A DNA stretch of 64,000 nucleotides, taken from NCBI GenBank assembly GCA_014529385.2, contig CM043966.1, forward strand, positions 103,675,087 through 103,739,086, given 5' to 3'. A model generated the notes under the pieces. It had not been told where the DNA came from. It did no database searches and saw only the letters and a list, made by a program, of their open reading frames with translations. The position numbers and the translations under genes were made by a program. Below are positions 1-13,440 of the stretch, piece by piece (position 1 is the stretch's first letter; each line of letters begins with the position of its first letter). The DNA comes from Adiantum capillus-veneris. Taxonomy: Eukaryota > Streptophyta > Polypodiopsida > Polypodiales > Pteridaceae.

Positions 1-252
1 ATTGTCCTTGATGGCACAATGAACTCAAATTTCAAAGCAAACAACATAAAAGCTTTTTAAAAAACGAGCATTTGGCACATGAAACTCAGAAGTTACTTAT
101 AGTATTGAAAGACAATTTAAAAAACTATTCATCATTTACATCTTCATATATCTTGAAACCCTAAGCACTCTAACAAAGTCTCTGAGTACATAAAGATCTT
201 TGTAAATGACAAAATGTTACAAAACATTGCTCCATCATTTCTTGATATAGGG

Positions 253-1533
253 CTATTTGAGATCATACTGAATTTTTAGATGCTTTATATAATTCTTGGC
301 TTCATGTACTTTGATCACAGGCTCCTTGTATCCCAATTTTTGGGCAAGCATGATTGCTTCTGTACCTTTCAAAGCTGACAATGATTTGATATTCTTTAAG
401 ACCCTTACTTTTTCTCGATCACATGCTGAAAGTTTCTTGTCTTGACTTCGAGTGGACATTCCACTAGTGCTAGATGTTGTAACTTTCTCATCGTGAAGAG
501 GACGAGAAACTTCTGGTAGCCTTCCCGTGGAGTAGGTTTTTCCTAGAAAAATTAGATTTCTCTCCTCCCACTCTGCAACAACCTTGTGTATACGGTTATA
601 AAGCTCATGACCTTGAGCAATGGGTGCTTGTCCATATAAATGAGACCCTGTAACTGTGCGAATGTCATTAACATGATTGAGAGCTTTGATATATGGTAGA
701 AGCTCCCCAAGAAGGATATTATCCTCCTCATCATCAGCATTAAATGATGGTGGAAAAATACAATTCAGTGCAGGATCGAGTGATCCTTGATTCTACGCAT
801 GGTTGACATTGGCTTTGCCCCCAGATCATAAAGAATGGAAATTTTTCTTTCGCTTCTTTTCTAAAATCTTGATGATGTCCATAACATGCATGTCATTAGC
901 AGCTGACCATATCCCTACATTGAAATTGCTAAATAGAGCCTTTAAAAACTCAATGCATCCTGGACGAAGAACAATATGCTCATGTCCAAACTTTAAGCTC
1001 TTCATTTTCTTGGACTTTTGCCAGCATCTCCTCAGGAACAATCCACACAAGCTCACTATTATAGTCAGCATTGGTTTGTTGGTGGATGAAAGGTCTGACT
1101 CACCATGCACTTCGATTTCCAAATCCTGGGGTGCTAAAATATTTGTGTTGGATTCTCCTTCTGGCGAAGCACATGTTCTAGAACTTTCATTGCCTTCTAC
1201 TTCCATTGTGATGTCATGCAATACAATTCCCAACTCTTGGGCTACTAGAATATTTTCATTGGATTCTTCTTCTTCCCTTGCACATGTTCTAGAACTTTCA
1301 CTGTCTTCTTCCATTGGATTACTCTTTAAATTTATCTCCAGTCGTTGTAGCAGTCGACCTTCAAAGACTTGTAGATTCTTGTCATCTTCGTCAGAAACTA
1401 TTTGGTTGACATGGAGACTGATAGAATCTTTCTCAGTAGGGTCAATGGCATTAGCATCCTCTATACCAACAATCTTGAGTAAAAATTTGTCAGCCACAAT
1501 ATCTTGTTGAAGGACTGCAAGTTTAAAGAACAC
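253..1533 (-). pseudogene. FCP1-like HAD protein with C-terminal SAP-like tail, copy 1
   Basis: One frame runs from 1533 down to 253, interrupted only by TGA (828-826) and TAG (795-793). The first ~140 residues are acidic and low in complexity. Then come the FCP1/NIF signatures: the strand-1 segment LTIIVSLCGLFLRR, the motif RPGCIEFLKALFSNFNVGIWS, and past the stops ALNCIFPP and the helical end ELLPYIKALNHVNDIR. The last ~65 residues resemble a small SAP-like helical domain that also ends copy 2 (21088-21288). FCP1-family enzymes are Mg-dependent aspartyl phosphatases using a DxD motif; here it reads SLC, so no activity is expected. The middle of the HAD fold, including the IDDSPYK motif of copy 2, is missing. 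A possible 3' splice site (AACTTGCAG) lies just inside the 5' end, so earlier exons may exist. Probably a pseudogene; the family call is fairly sure. Confidence 0.7.
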
Positions 1534-1837
1534 CTAATTTTAGATTCCAAAGTATCTACATTTTGATAACTCTTTTTTGTCACACTCTTAGAAAAAACTA
1601 GTCGCAAATAGAAAATTTACTAACTGACAACACATCTACAATGAATTTATTTTTATGTTCCTTATTGTCTAGAGATTCCTAATCTTTATCTAGCTACATT
1701 AGTTCTTTGTCCATGATGGTGGCGCCTAGAAGTATACTTGGAGAAACATTTATGCCTTTAAGTTCTAGAGCAGAAGTCTCATTTTCTATTGCCATGATCT
1801 TCTTGCATTGGATGATTTACTTGACTAAGTTTCTTAT
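1534..1837. other. AT-rich spacer without a recognised gene
   Basis: No coding frame, RNA gene or clear repeat was recognised between FCP1-like copy 1 and the first palindrome array. It may hold the upstream exon or promoter of the minus-strand gene, but nothing visible proves this. Confidence 0.5.
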
Positions 1838-2346
1838 GGCCTTCAGGCCATACTGTTCTCTTTGTAGATATCTCTATGACTTTAAGATAATCCAAAATAT
1901 GTCTCTTTATGGCCTCAAGGCCATAGGGCTAGGATTGTTGGGAGGTCTCAACATATAAATAGATATATGTATTCAAAGCCATATGGTACTTTATTTATGT
2001 GTCACCCTATGGCCCTAAGGCCATGGGTTGTCATAGGGCCACAAGATGCCCTCTATGAGCACTAGTAAGAAACCATATATGCTTTATGTTGGCACCCTAT
2101 GACCCGAGGGCCACAAGGTCTGCCTCGTATGCTAGTAAGAAACCCTTTATGCTACATGTTATCACTCTATGGAGTTTGGGCCATAGGGTGCCCTATGTGC
2201 TAGTAACAAATGATCCTCTATGCTCTATGTTTTCACCCTATGGACCTAGGGCCACAAGGTACCCTCTATGATAGTAAGAAATCCTCTATTCTCTATGTTT
2301 GCACCCTATGGACCTAGGGCCACAAAGGAGCCTCTATGCTAGTAAG
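1838..2346. repeat. Palindrome-core tandem array, left block
   Basis: About eight degenerate units of 60-70 bp. Each carries a self-complementary core made of arms CCCTATGGCC and GGCCATAGGG around a CTAG-like centre, followed by a link like CTATGCTAGTAAGAAACC and a TTGGCACC-type lead. The same family fills most of 29.96-43.57 kb. The unit around 2286-2347 is almost the same as the one near 29968-30030, in the same orientation, so these blocks have exchanged or spread sequence. Confidence 0.85.
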
Positions 2347-3220
2347 AAAAACCCTAGCCCCTCATTTCTTTAATGGAAGCAAGGTTGGAAAAGTGGTGGA
2401 CCTTGAAAGCAAAGCCTCTTTGCTATATAAGAGCATAGGTTGGACCTAGTTGTAATACCCACTGCCACCTATCAACTACTATAGGACTATGCTTTCCAAT
2501 GTCCAAGTATCCCTTGAGTCTTGCAAGGTTGAACACGTGGTGGACCTTGAAACCAAAATCCCCTTTCTATATCAGAGCATAGCTTGGACAAGTGGTGGAC
2601 CTAGTTATAATGCCCCTCCTTTCTTTAATGGAAGAAAGGTTGGAAAAGTGGTGAATCTTGAAACCCAAACCCTTTGGCTATATATAGAGGATATCTTGGA
2701 CAAGTGGTGGGCTTAGTTGTAGTATCCAATGTCCAAGGTCCAAGGTGAACTATGTAAAGACCTTACTTCCAAAAACAAAGTCGTACAAGTGGTTCTCCTT
2801 GAAACCAAAACCTCCTTAGTGTATTAGAACATAGCTTGGAGAAGTGATGGACTTAGTTGTAATGGTGAATGTCCAAAGCAAACTATTATAGGACCTTGCT
2901 TCCCAAATCAAGTTTGGACAAGTGGTGGATCTTGAAACCAAAACCCCCTTACTCTATTAGAGCATAGCTTAGATAAGTGGTGGACCTAGCTGCTATGGAA
3001 AATGTTCAATCTGAACTGCTGCAGGACCTTGCTATTAAATGTCTAAGTAGAGCTAGCTTCTTTAATGGAATCAAGGTTGGAAAAGTGGTGCATCTTGAAA
3101 CCAAAAGCCCTTTATTGTATTAGAGCATAGCTTGGACAAGTGAGGGACCTAGTTTTAATGTGTGATGTCCAAAGAAAAGTATTACAAGACCTTGCTTTCC
3201 AATATTTGAATTGGTCAAGT
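2347..3220 (+). repeat. Diverged GGACAAGTGGTGGACC repeats
   Basis: Loose repeats of about 50-130 bp, each with a version of the 16-bp core GGACAAGTGGTGGACC, usually followed by TTGAAACCAAAACCC. They are more diverged than the block after 5.6 kb and show no clean higher-order period. Small open frames here are by-products of the repeat. Confidence 0.8.
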
Positions 3221-4200
3221 GGTTAAAACTAAGTATAAAACTTTGACCATTTTCTTCTCGAATTGCCAAAAAGCTAGTTTTAGACACCCCTAAATGAAAA
3301 TGGTTTAGGGTGGCCTTAAACAATGTTTTTTCAAAGACTTGAACAAAAGGGTTGCCGAAGAGTAATGACAATTTATTGTGGCTTGAAGTGCCTGAGTATG
3401 TGAAAACAAGCCTAGGTTTTCCACGAGGCAAAAGGTGACATAATAAGAACATTGGAAACTTAGGATTGACCATGTGGCCTAAACTTTGGCAAGTGAAGTG
3501 GTGGCCAAGTTTTGTGGTACAGTGTGCACTTGGTCCTATATGTGTTGACCACTTGGCTAAATCTAGGACCATAAGGCCAAACCTTTGGCACCTTAAATAT
3601 AGTATGGGACATAATCTAGAACTGCTATAGTAAATTAGTAGTATAGCTAATATGTTAATATTTGTATTATATTTAAGTATATGCTAATATAATTTATGTT
3701 CAAAATTTCACTAATGAAGAATGTTCCCATTTAGCACTCCAGATGCGGGGTCTTAGGGCAATGCCGCAATGGGGTGACAAGGCAGCGCTTCCACGTGAGG
3801 TTTGGGGGTAGCGCTCTTGATGGGGATGTGGAATATAGCGCTCTCGATGGCGGGGCTTGGGAGGTTGATTTTGGGATATTGTTCTGGGCGAGGTCCGGGG
3901 CAGCGCCCTGGGCGGGGTCAAGGGGCGGCCCTAGTATAGAGTTACTAGTATATTTTTCATATTTTACTAGTATAGAGTTACTAGTATATTTTTCATATTT
4001 TCATTCATGATTTCTTTAATTTTGGCCGTGTGAATTGGTTAATTTTTTATATTGCTTTTGTTTTTTTTAATCCTATGATAAAACATGGACTTGTAGCATA
4101 CGTGGCATTCTAATAAACCCTATCAAGATTAGGCACACAGAGAGCGCACGAGCAACGCACACAGAGAAAGCAGGATCGGGCAGTCTTCTCAGGAGACATT
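3221..4200. other. Unannotated spacer with a GC-rich patch and a short tandem duplication
   Basis: A 150-codon minus-strand open frame (3572-3120) overlaps repeat sequence and shows no recognised domain. The patch at about 3735-3935 is clearly GC-richer than its surroundings and contains GCGGGG and GGCAGCGC-type runs. At about 3932-4000 a ~35-bp unit containing AGAGTTACTAGTATATTTTT is present twice. No gene is supported. Confidence 0.55.
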
Positions 4201-4214
4201 TCACACCTCACGAA

Positions 4215-4634
4215 TAGAGAAAAAACAGGTATTTCTCTCTCTCTCACTCTCTGTCTTTCTCCATATAGAGAAGATGGTTCTCTGTAACTCTTCTTGCACA
4301 CACACTCTCTCGTCAAAAGACAGAGATACATAGTTTAAAAGTATCCCCGCACACATACACATATTCCCACACATCGTCTTCCTCTCTTCCACATACATAA
4401 CCACAGTGAAATCTGTTATCTTGCTGTCTCTCTCTTGAAAATACATGCACATATTCCCACACATCGTCTTCCTCACTTCCACACACATAACCACAATGAA
4501 ATCTGTTATCTTGTTGTCTCTCTCTTGAAAATACGTGCACATATTCCTATACATTGTCTTGCTCTCTTCCACATACATAAACACAGTGAAATCTGTTATC
4601 TTTCTCTCTCCTCTCTCTAAAAAACAGGTATTTA

Positions 4635-4681
<47 letters not shown>

Positions 4682-4770
4682 CTGTATCTTGCTATCTCTC
4701 TCTTGAAAATACATGCTCATGTATGTGTGCGTCTGTGTTATCTATGTGTATGTATGTATATTTGTGTTAT
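4215..4770. repeat. CT/CTAT microsatellites and a 90-bp tandem repeat
   Basis: Three units with a 90-bp period start near 4361, 4451 and 4541. Each contains ATATTCCCACACATCGTCTT, an ACATACATAACCACA segment and a CTCTCTCTTG run. They are flanked by CT-rich tracts and a CTAT tetranucleotide run (about 4650-4680). The period is a multiple of three, so long open frames appear on both strands; they are repeat shadows. Confidence 0.85.
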
Positions 4771-5585
4771 TTCATTGTAATACTCATACATAATGCAGAT
4801 ACACAATTACACTTAATTACGATATGCACACATAGTATATATACATACATAAATATCACAAATAACTAACACATTGTAATACTAGTAAAATTGAATGGAA
4901 GACTTACTTGCATGATCTGTTAAAGTCGATTCTTGTAGCGAGTTCTGGATGTATGCTGAGCTGATTTTCCTCTAATCCATTTGTAGATATGATTGTAACT
5001 TCTGTTTCTCAAAAATAGTAGTGTTGTTTAGTGATACACCTAATGGACATAAATGGTTTAAACTAGGACATGTAGACCAAAAATATGTGTATTTCTTTGG
5101 ATGAATATATACACTTTTTGGTGACCCTTACCACAAGTGGTGGACCTTGAGACCAGTGGACTATAAGGACCTCCAAACAATACCTTGTACACTCAATCCT
5201 TCTTGGTATCTAGGTTGGACAAGTGGTGGACCTTGTTCAAATTCTCTAACCACTCTCTCTAACATGGTGACATAATTTAGGTGTGATAAATTCAGATCTA
5301 TGCAAACTAATATCAGTTTAGGCTTGTTAATTTGAATTTGTTTGAATTTATGTACAATATAATGATTTGAGGTTTGCATATTTGAATTTAGGTGGTATAA
5401 TGATATCTTTTTGTGGTAAACTTGAATTTAAAATCAATTTCGCGTGGAATATTTTAAATTTAAGTAGTAAAATTTAAATTTTTATAAAAAAGTTTGAATT
5501 TTAAAATTTGGGCGGGATATTTTAAAATTTAGGCGGGATATTTAAGATTTGGGAGGGATATTTTAAATTTAGGCGGGAAGATTTT
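4771..5585. other. AT-rich spacer with a GGCGGGATA-containing mini-repeat
   Basis: No gene was recognised. Around 5450-5590 a segment like AAATTTAGGCGGGATATTTT recurs four to five times with small changes. The GGCGGGA core resembles an E2F-type site, but its tandem context suggests a mini-repeat rather than a control site. Isolated GGACAAGTGGTGGACC cores occur near 5130 and 5215. Confidence 0.5.
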
Positions 5586-8500
5586 GAATTTATAGTGAGA
5601 TCTCCCTTACATAAGAGAGTATAGGTTGGACAAGTGGTGGACCTTCAAGCTAGAGCATCCATGCTACTGGACATGGTAGGTAGGGAATCTAGTTGAATAT
5701 TGTATGTATAATATATATGTAATAGATCTAGCTTGGACAAGTGGTGGACCTTGGAACAAAACCCCATGTAAAACATATCATGCACATTCCAAGTGGTCAA
5801 AAAAAATATCATTTAAGATAAAGCATTATAGGTTGGACAAGTGGTGGACCTTAACACCCAGATATTCTTCATATAATGACATAGAGTGGAAAACTGGTGA
5901 ATCTTGAGACCAAACCATGCTACTAGCGATAATAGCTTGGACAAGTGGTGGACCTTGAAAGTAAACCCCCCATCTACGAAATATCGTGGGTTTAAGGTAT
6001 TTCGATGGAGCCTAGCATCTTGGAGACATCGTGCATCTTGCTTCTCTTCATGTTTCAATGGAGCCTATCTTGGACAAATGGTGGAGCATCCTTCTCTCCA
6101 TGTTTCAATGGACCCTACCTTGGACAAGTGGTGGACCTTTGCTTCTCTCTATTATTCAATAGAGTTAGCTTGAACAAGTGGTGGACCTTGGAACCAAACC
6201 CCCATGTAAAACCTATCATGGTCACTCCAAGTGGTGAGAAAGAATAACCTTTAAGATATAGCCTTATAGGTTGGACAAGTGGTGGACCTTAACACCCTAA
6301 TATTCTTAATATAATGACATAGAGTGAAAAAGTGGTGAATCTTGAGACAAAACCACTCATGCTACTAGCACTAATAGCTTGGACAGGTGTTGGACCTTGA
6401 ATGTAAACCCCTCATCTACGACATGTCGTGGGTTTAATGTTTTTCGATGGAGCCTAGCATCTTGGAGACATGGTGCACCTTGCTTCTCCTCATGTTTCAA
6501 TGGAGCCTACCTTGGACAAATGGTGGAGCATCCTTCTCTCCATGTTTCAATGGACCCTAGCTTAGACAAGGGGTGGACCTTTGCTTCTCTCTATGTTTCA
6601 ATAGAGTTAGCTTGGACAAGTGGTGGACTTTGGAACCAAACCCCCATGTAAAACCTATCATGGTCACTCCAAGTAGTAAGAAAGAATAACCTTTAAGATG
6701 TAGCCTTATAGGTTGGACAAGTGGTGGACCTTAACACCCACATATTCTTAAAAAAAGTGGTGAATCTTGAGACCAAACCACTCAGGCTACTAGCAATAAT
6801 AGCTTGGACAAGTGGTGGACCTTGAATGTAAACCCCTCATCTACGAAATATCGTGGGTTTAATGTATTTCGATGTAGCCTAGCATCTTGGAGACATGGTG
6901 CAGCTTGCTTCTCGTCATGTTTCAATGGAGCCTATCTTGGACAAATGGTGGAGCATCCTTCTCTCCATGTTTCAATGGACCCTAGCTTAGACAAGTGGTG
7001 GACCTTTGTTTCTCTCTATGTTTCAATAGAGTTAGCTTGGACAAGTGGTGGACCTTGGAACCAAACCCCCATGTAAAACCTATCATGGTCACTCCAAGTG
7101 GTGAGAAAGAATAACCTTGAAGATATAGCCTTATAGGTTGGACAAGTGGTGGACATTAACACCCTAATATTCTTAATATAATGACAAAGAGTAAAAAAGT
7201 GGTGAATCTTGAGACAAAACCACTCATGCTACTAGCACTAATAGCTTGGACAAGTGTTGGACCTTGAATGTAAACCCCTCATCTACGACATATCGTGGGT
7301 TTAATGTTTTTTGATGGAGCCTAGCATCTTGGAGACATGGTGCACCTTGCTTCTCCTCATGTTTCAATGGAGCCTACCTTGGACAAATGGTGGAGCATCC
7401 TTCTCTCCATGTTTCAATGGACCCTAGCTTAGACAAGGGGTGGACCTTTGCTTCTCTCTATGTTTCAATAGAGTTAGCTTGGACAAGTGGTGGACTTTGG
7501 AACCAAACCCCCATGTAAAACCTATCATGGTCACTCCAAGTAGTAAGAAAGAATAACCTTTAAGATGTAGCCTTATAGGTTGGACAAGTGGTGGACCTTA
7601 ACACCCACATATTCTTAAAAAAAGTGGTGAATCTTGAGACCAAACCACTCAGGCTACTAGCAATAATAGCTTGGACAAGTGGTGGACCTTGAATGTAAAC
7701 CCCTCATCTACGAAATATCGTGGGTTTAATGTATTTCGATGGAGCCTAGCATCTTGGAGACATGGTGCAGCTTGCTTCTCGTCATGTTTCAATGGAGCCT
7801 ATCTTGGACAAATGGTGGAGCATCCTTCTCTCCATGTTTCAATGGACCCTAGCTTGGACAAGTGGTGGACCTTTGTTTCTCTCTATGTTTCAATAGAGTT
7901 AGCTTGGACAAGATGTGGACCTTGGAACCAAACCCCCATGTAAAACCTATCATGGTCACTCCAAGTGGTAATAAAGAATAACCTTTAAGATGTAGCCTTA
8001 TAGGTTGAACAAGTGGTAGACCTTAACACGCGCATATTCTTAATATAATGACATAGAGTGGAAAAGTGGTGAATCTTGAGACCAAACCACTCAGGCTACT
8101 ACCAATAATAGCTTGGACAAGTGTGTACCTTGAATGTAAACCCCTCATCTACGACATATCGTGGGTTTAATGTTTTTCGATGGAGCCTAGCATCTTGGAG
8201 ACATGGTGCACCTTGCTTCTCCTCATGTTTCAATGGAGCCTACCTTGGACAAATGGTGGAGCATCCTTCTCTCCATGTTTCAATGGACCCTAGCTTAGAC
8301 AAGGGGTGGACCTTTGCTTTTCTCTATGTTTCAATAGAGTTAGCTTGGACAAGTGGTGGACCTTGGAACCAAACCCCCATGTAAAACCTATCATGGTCAC
8401 TATAAGTAGTAAGAAAGAATAACCTTTAAGATGTAGCCTTATAGGTTGGACAAGTGGTGGACCTTAACACCCACATATTCTTAATAAAAATGGTGAATCT

Positions 8501-11500
8501 TGAGACCAAACCACTCAGGCTACTAGCAATAATAGCTTGGACAAGTGGTGGACCTTGAATGTAAACCCCTCATCTACGAAATATCGTGGGTTTAATGTTT
8601 TTCGATGGAGCCTAGCAACTTGGAGACATGGTGCAGCTTGCTTCTCGTCATGTTTCAATGGAGCCTATCTTTAACAAATGGTGGAGCATCCTTCTCTCCA
8701 TGTTTCAATGGACCCTAGCTTGGATAGGTGGTGGACCTTTGTTTGTCTCTATGTTTCAATAGAGTTAGCTTGGACAAGTGGTGGACCTTGGAACCAAACC
8801 CCCATGTAAAACCTATCATGGTCACTCCAAGTGGTAATAAAGAATAACCTTTAAGATGTAGCCTTATAGGTTGGACAAGTGGTGGACCTTAACACGCCCA
8901 TATTCTTAATATAATGACATAGAGTGGAAAAGTGGTGAATCTTGAGACCAAACCACTCAGGCTACTACCAATAATAGCTTTGACAAGTGTTGGACCTTGA
9001 ATGTAAACCCCTCATCTACGACATATCGTGGGTTTAATGTTTTTCGATGGAGCTTAGCATCTTGGAGACATGGTGCACCTTGCTTCTCCTCATGTTTCAA
9101 TGGAGCCTACCTTGGACAAATGGTGGAGCATCCTTCTCTCCATGTTTCAATGGACCCTAGCTTAGACAAGGGGTGGACCTTTGTTTCTCTCTATGTTTCA
9201 ATAGAGTTAGCTTGGACAAGTGGTGGACCTTGGAACCAAACCCCCATGTAAAACCTATCATGGTCACTCCAAGTAGTAAGAAAGAATAACCTTTAAGATG
9301 TAGCCTTATAGGTTGGACAAGTGGTGGACCTTAACACCCACATATTCTTAATAAAAGTGGTGAATCTTGAGACCAAACCACTCAGGCTACTAGCAATAAT
9401 AGTTTGGACAAGTGGTGGACCTGGAATGTAAACCCCTCATCTACGAAATATCGTGGGTTTAATGTATTTCGATGGAGCCTAGCAACTTGGAGACATGGTG
9501 CAGCTTGCTTCTCGTCATGTTTCAATGGAGCCTATCTTGGACAAATGGTGGAGCATCCTTCTCTCCATGTTTCAATGGACCCTAGCTTGGACAAGTGGTG
9601 GGCCTTTGTTTGTCTCTATGTTTCAATAGAGTTAGCTTGGACAAGTGGTGGACCTTGGAACCAAACCCCCATGTAAAACCTATCATGGTCACTCCAAGTG
9701 GTAATAAAGAATAACCTTTAAGATGTAGCCTTATAGGTTGGACAAGTGGTGGACCTTAACACGCGCATATTCTTAATATAATGACATAGAGTGGAAAAGT
9801 GGTGAATCTTGAGACCAAACCACTCAGGCTAGTACCAATAATAGCTTGGACAAGTGTTGGACCTTGAATGTAAAGCCCTCATCTACGACATATAGTGGGT
9901 TTAATGTTTTTTGATGGAGCTTAGCATCTTGGAGACATGGTGCACCTTGCTTCTCCTCATGTTTCAATAGAGCCTACCTTGGACAAATGGTGGAGCATCC
10001 TTCTCTCCATGTTTCAATGGACCCTAGCTTAGACAAGGAGTGGACCTTTGCTTCTCTCTATGTTTCAATAGAGTTAGCTTGGACAAGTGGTGGACCTTGG
10101 AACCAAACCCCCATGTAAAACCTATCATGGTCACTATAAGTAGTAAGAAAGAATAACCTTTAAGATGTAGCCTTATAGGTTGGACAAGTGGTGGACCTTA
10201 ACACCCACATATTCTTAATAAAAGTGGTGAATGTTGAGACCAAACCACTCAGGATACTAGCAATAATAGCTTGGAGAGGTGGTGGACCTCGAATGTAAAC
10301 CCCTCATCTACGAAATATCGTGGGTTTAATGTATTTCGATGGAGCCTAGCATCTTGGAGACATGTTGCAGCTTGCTTCTCGTCATGTTTCAATGGAGCCT
10401 ATCTTGGACAAATGGTGGAGCATCCTTCTCTCCATGTTTCAATGGACCCTAGCTTGGACAAGTGGTGGACCTTTGTTTCTCTCTATGTTTCAATAGAGTT
10501 AGCTTGGACAAGTGGTGGACCTTGGAACCAAACCCCCATGTAAAACCTATCATGGTCACTCCAAGTGGTAATAAAGAATAACCTTTAAGATGTAGCCTTA
10601 TAGGCTGGACAAGTGGTGGACCTTAACACGCGCATATTCTTAATATAATGACATAGAGTGGAAAAGTGGTGAATCTTGAGACCAAACCACTCAGGCTACT
10701 ACCAATAATAGCTTGGACAAGTGTTGGACCTTGAATGTAAACCCCTCATCTATGACATATCGTGGGTTTAATGTTTTTCGATGGAGCCTAGCATCTTGGA
10801 GACATGGTGCACCTTGATTCTCCTCATGTTTCAATGGAGCCTACCTTGGACAAATGGTGGAGCATCCTTCTCTCCATGTTTCAATGGACCCTAGCTTAGA
10901 CAAGGGTGGACCTTTGCTTCTCTCTATGTTTCAATAGAGTTAGCTTGGACAAGTGGTGGACCTTGGAACCAAACCCCCATGTAAAACCTATCATGGTCAC
11001 TCCAAGTAGTAAGAAAGAATAACCTTTAAGATGTAGCCTTATAGGTTGGACAAGTGGTGGACCTTAACACCCACATATTCTTAATAAAAGTGGTGAATCT
11101 TGAGACCAAACCACTCAGGCTACTAGCAATAATAGCTAGGGATAACCATTAAGATATAGTCTTTCAAGGGGTGAGAAAGAATAACCATTAAGATATAGTC
11201 TTATAGGTTGGACAAGTGGTGGACCTTAACACCCAAATATTCTTAATATAATGACAGAGAGTGGAAAAGTGGTGAATCTTGAGAGCAAACAACTCATGCT
11301 ACTAGCGATAATAGGTTGGACAAATTGTTGATCTTGAATGTAAACTCCCCATGTACAAAATAACGTGGGTTTAAGGTATTTCGATGGAGGCTAGCATCTT
11401 GGAGATATGGTGCAGCTTGCTTCTCTTCATGTTTCAATGGAGTCTATCTTGGACAAATGGTGGAGCATCCTTCTCTCCATGTTTCAATAGACCCTAGCTT

Positions 11501-13440
11501 GGACAAGTGGTGGACCTTTGCTTCTCTCTATGTTTCAATAGAGTTAGCTTGGACAAGTGGTGGACCTTGGAACCAAACCCCATGTAAAACCTTTCATGGT
11601 CACTCCAAGTGGTGAGAAAGAATAACCATTAAGATATAGTCTTATAGGTTGGACAAGTGGTGGACCTTAATACCCAAATATTCTTAATATAATGACACAG
11701 AGTGAAAAAGTGGTGAATCTTGAGACCAAACCCCTCATGCTACTAGCGTTAATAGGTTGGACAACTGGTGGACCTTGAATGTAAACCTTCCATGTTTCAA
11801 TAGAGTTAGCTTCGACAAATGGTGGAGCATCCTTCTCTCCATGTTTCAATGGAGCCTAGCTTGGACAAGTGGTGGACCTTTTGCTTCTCTCTATGAGAAG
11901 AATAAAGTTAGCTTGGATAAGTGGTGGACCTTGGAACCAAACCCCTATGTAAAACATATCATGGACATTTCAAGTGGTGAGAAAGAATACCCTTTAAGAT
12001 ATACCCTTATAGGTTGGACAAGTGGTCGACACTAACACCTAGATCTTCTTATATAATGACATAGAGTGGAAAAGTGGTGAATCTTGAGACCAAACCACTC
12101 ATGCTACTAGGGATAATAGCTTGGAAAGTGATTGACCTTGACGTTAAACCCCACATGTAAAAAATATCGTGGGTTTAAGGTATTTCAATGGATCTTAGCA
12201 TCTTGGAGACATGGTGCAGCTTGCTTCTCTTCATGTTTCAATGGAGCCTATCTTGGACAAATGGTGGAGCATTCCTTCTCTCCATGTTTCAATGGAGCCT
12301 AGCTTGGACAAGTGGTGGACCTTTGCTTCTCTCTATGTTTCAATAGAGTTAGCTTGGACAAGTGGTGGGCCTTGGAACCAAACCCCCATGTAAAACCTAT
12401 CATGGTCACTCCAAGTGGTGAGAAAGAATACCCTTTAAGATATAGCCTTATAGGTTGGACAAGTGGTGGACCTTAACACCGATCTTCTTAATATAATGAC
12501 ATAGAGTGGAAAAGTGGTGAATCTTGAGACCAAACCACTCATGCTACTAGTGATAATAGGTTGGACAAGTGGTGGACCTTGAATGTAAACCCCCCATGTA
12601 CAAATATCATGGGTTTAAGGTATTTCAATGGAGCCTAGCATTTTGGAGACATGGTGCAGCTTGCTTCTCTTCATGTTTCAATGGAGCGTATCTTGGACAA
12701 ATGGTGGAGCATCCTTCTCTCCATGTTTCAATGGACGCTAGCTTGGACAAGTGGTGGACCTTTGATTCTCTCTATGTTTCAATAGAGTTAGCTTGGACAA
12801 GTGGTGGACCTTGAAACAAAAAGTGGTGGACCTTGAAACAAAACCCCCATATAAGACCTATGCTGGTCACTCTAAGTGGTGAGAAAGAATAACCCTTAAG
12901 ATATAGCCTTATAGGTTGGACAAGTGGTGGACCTTAACACCCAGATCTTCTTAATATAATGACATAGAGTGGAAAAGTGGTGAATCTTGAGACCAAACCA
13001 CTCATGCTACTAGGGATAATAGATTGGACAAGTGGTGGACCTTGAATTTAAACCCCACATATACAAAATATCATGGGTTTAAGGTATTCCAATGGAGCCT
13101 AGCATCTCAAAGACATGGTGCATCTTGCTTCTCTTCATGTTTCAATGGAGCCTATTTTGGACAAATGGTGGAGCATCCTTCTCTCCATGTTTCAATGGAC
13201 CCTAGATTGGACAAGTGGTGGACCTTTGCTTCTCTCTATGTTTCAATATAGTTATCCTATATTAGACAATTAGTAGACCTCGAATCTCTCCATGTTGTCT
13301 AGAGCTGAGCTTGGACAAGTGGTGGACCTTACTTCTCCCTTCCCTTAGTTTACTAGCTTAAATGATCACTATGTATACTTGCTTAGATCTAGCTTGAACA
13401 AGTGGTGGAACTTGTATTCACACAAACTTAATCCATTACA
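5586..13440 (+). repeat. Main plus-strand GGACAAGTGGTGGACC array
   Basis: A nearly unbroken array of degenerate 50-140-bp sub-repeats. Each has the core GGACAAGTGGTGGACC or a close variant such as GGACAAATGGTGGAGC, with conserved linkers like CTTCTCTCCATGTTTCAATGG. Blocks before 5937 and after 11137 are irregular; the middle is a regular higher-order array, listed separately. About ten open frames of 60-92 codons repeating residues like DKWWTL are read through the repeat; none looks like a true protein gene. Confidence 0.9.
5937..11137 (+). repeat. 867-bp dimeric higher-order repeat, six copies
   Basis: Two related monomers alternate. Type A (core GTGGTGGACC, then CTACGAAATATCG) starts near 5937, 6804, 7671, 8537, 9404 and 10271. 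Type B (core GTGTTGGACC, then CTACGACATATCG) starts near 6379, 7246, 8113, 8980, 9846 and 10713. A-to-B spacing is about 442 bp and B-to-A about 425 bp, giving 866-867 bp for every pair. The array ends abruptly near 11137. Copies of the same type are far more alike than A is to B, the usual sign of recent amplification of a dimer by unequal exchange. Confidence 0.9.

Noticed and set aside
803-1510. 235-codon plus-strand frame over FCP1-like copy 1
   Set aside because: It is antisense to a frame with clear FCP1/NIF motifs and a paralog; Ser-rich composition is typical of an antisense shadow.
3120-3572. 150-codon minus-strand open frame
   Set aside because: Overlaps diverged repeats, has no recognised domain or paralog in the window, and no promoter or splice evidence.
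5450-5590. Cluster of E2F-like GGCGGGA promoter sites
   Set aside because: The sites lie in a tandem AT-rich mini-repeat with no gene start nearby.
6005-13251. About fifteen open frames of 60-92 codons with repeated DKWWTL, SLHVSM and WTSGGPW text
   Set aside because: They recur with the 867-bp period, begin at alternative starts inside repeat units, and have no start context or domain; they are products of the repeat.
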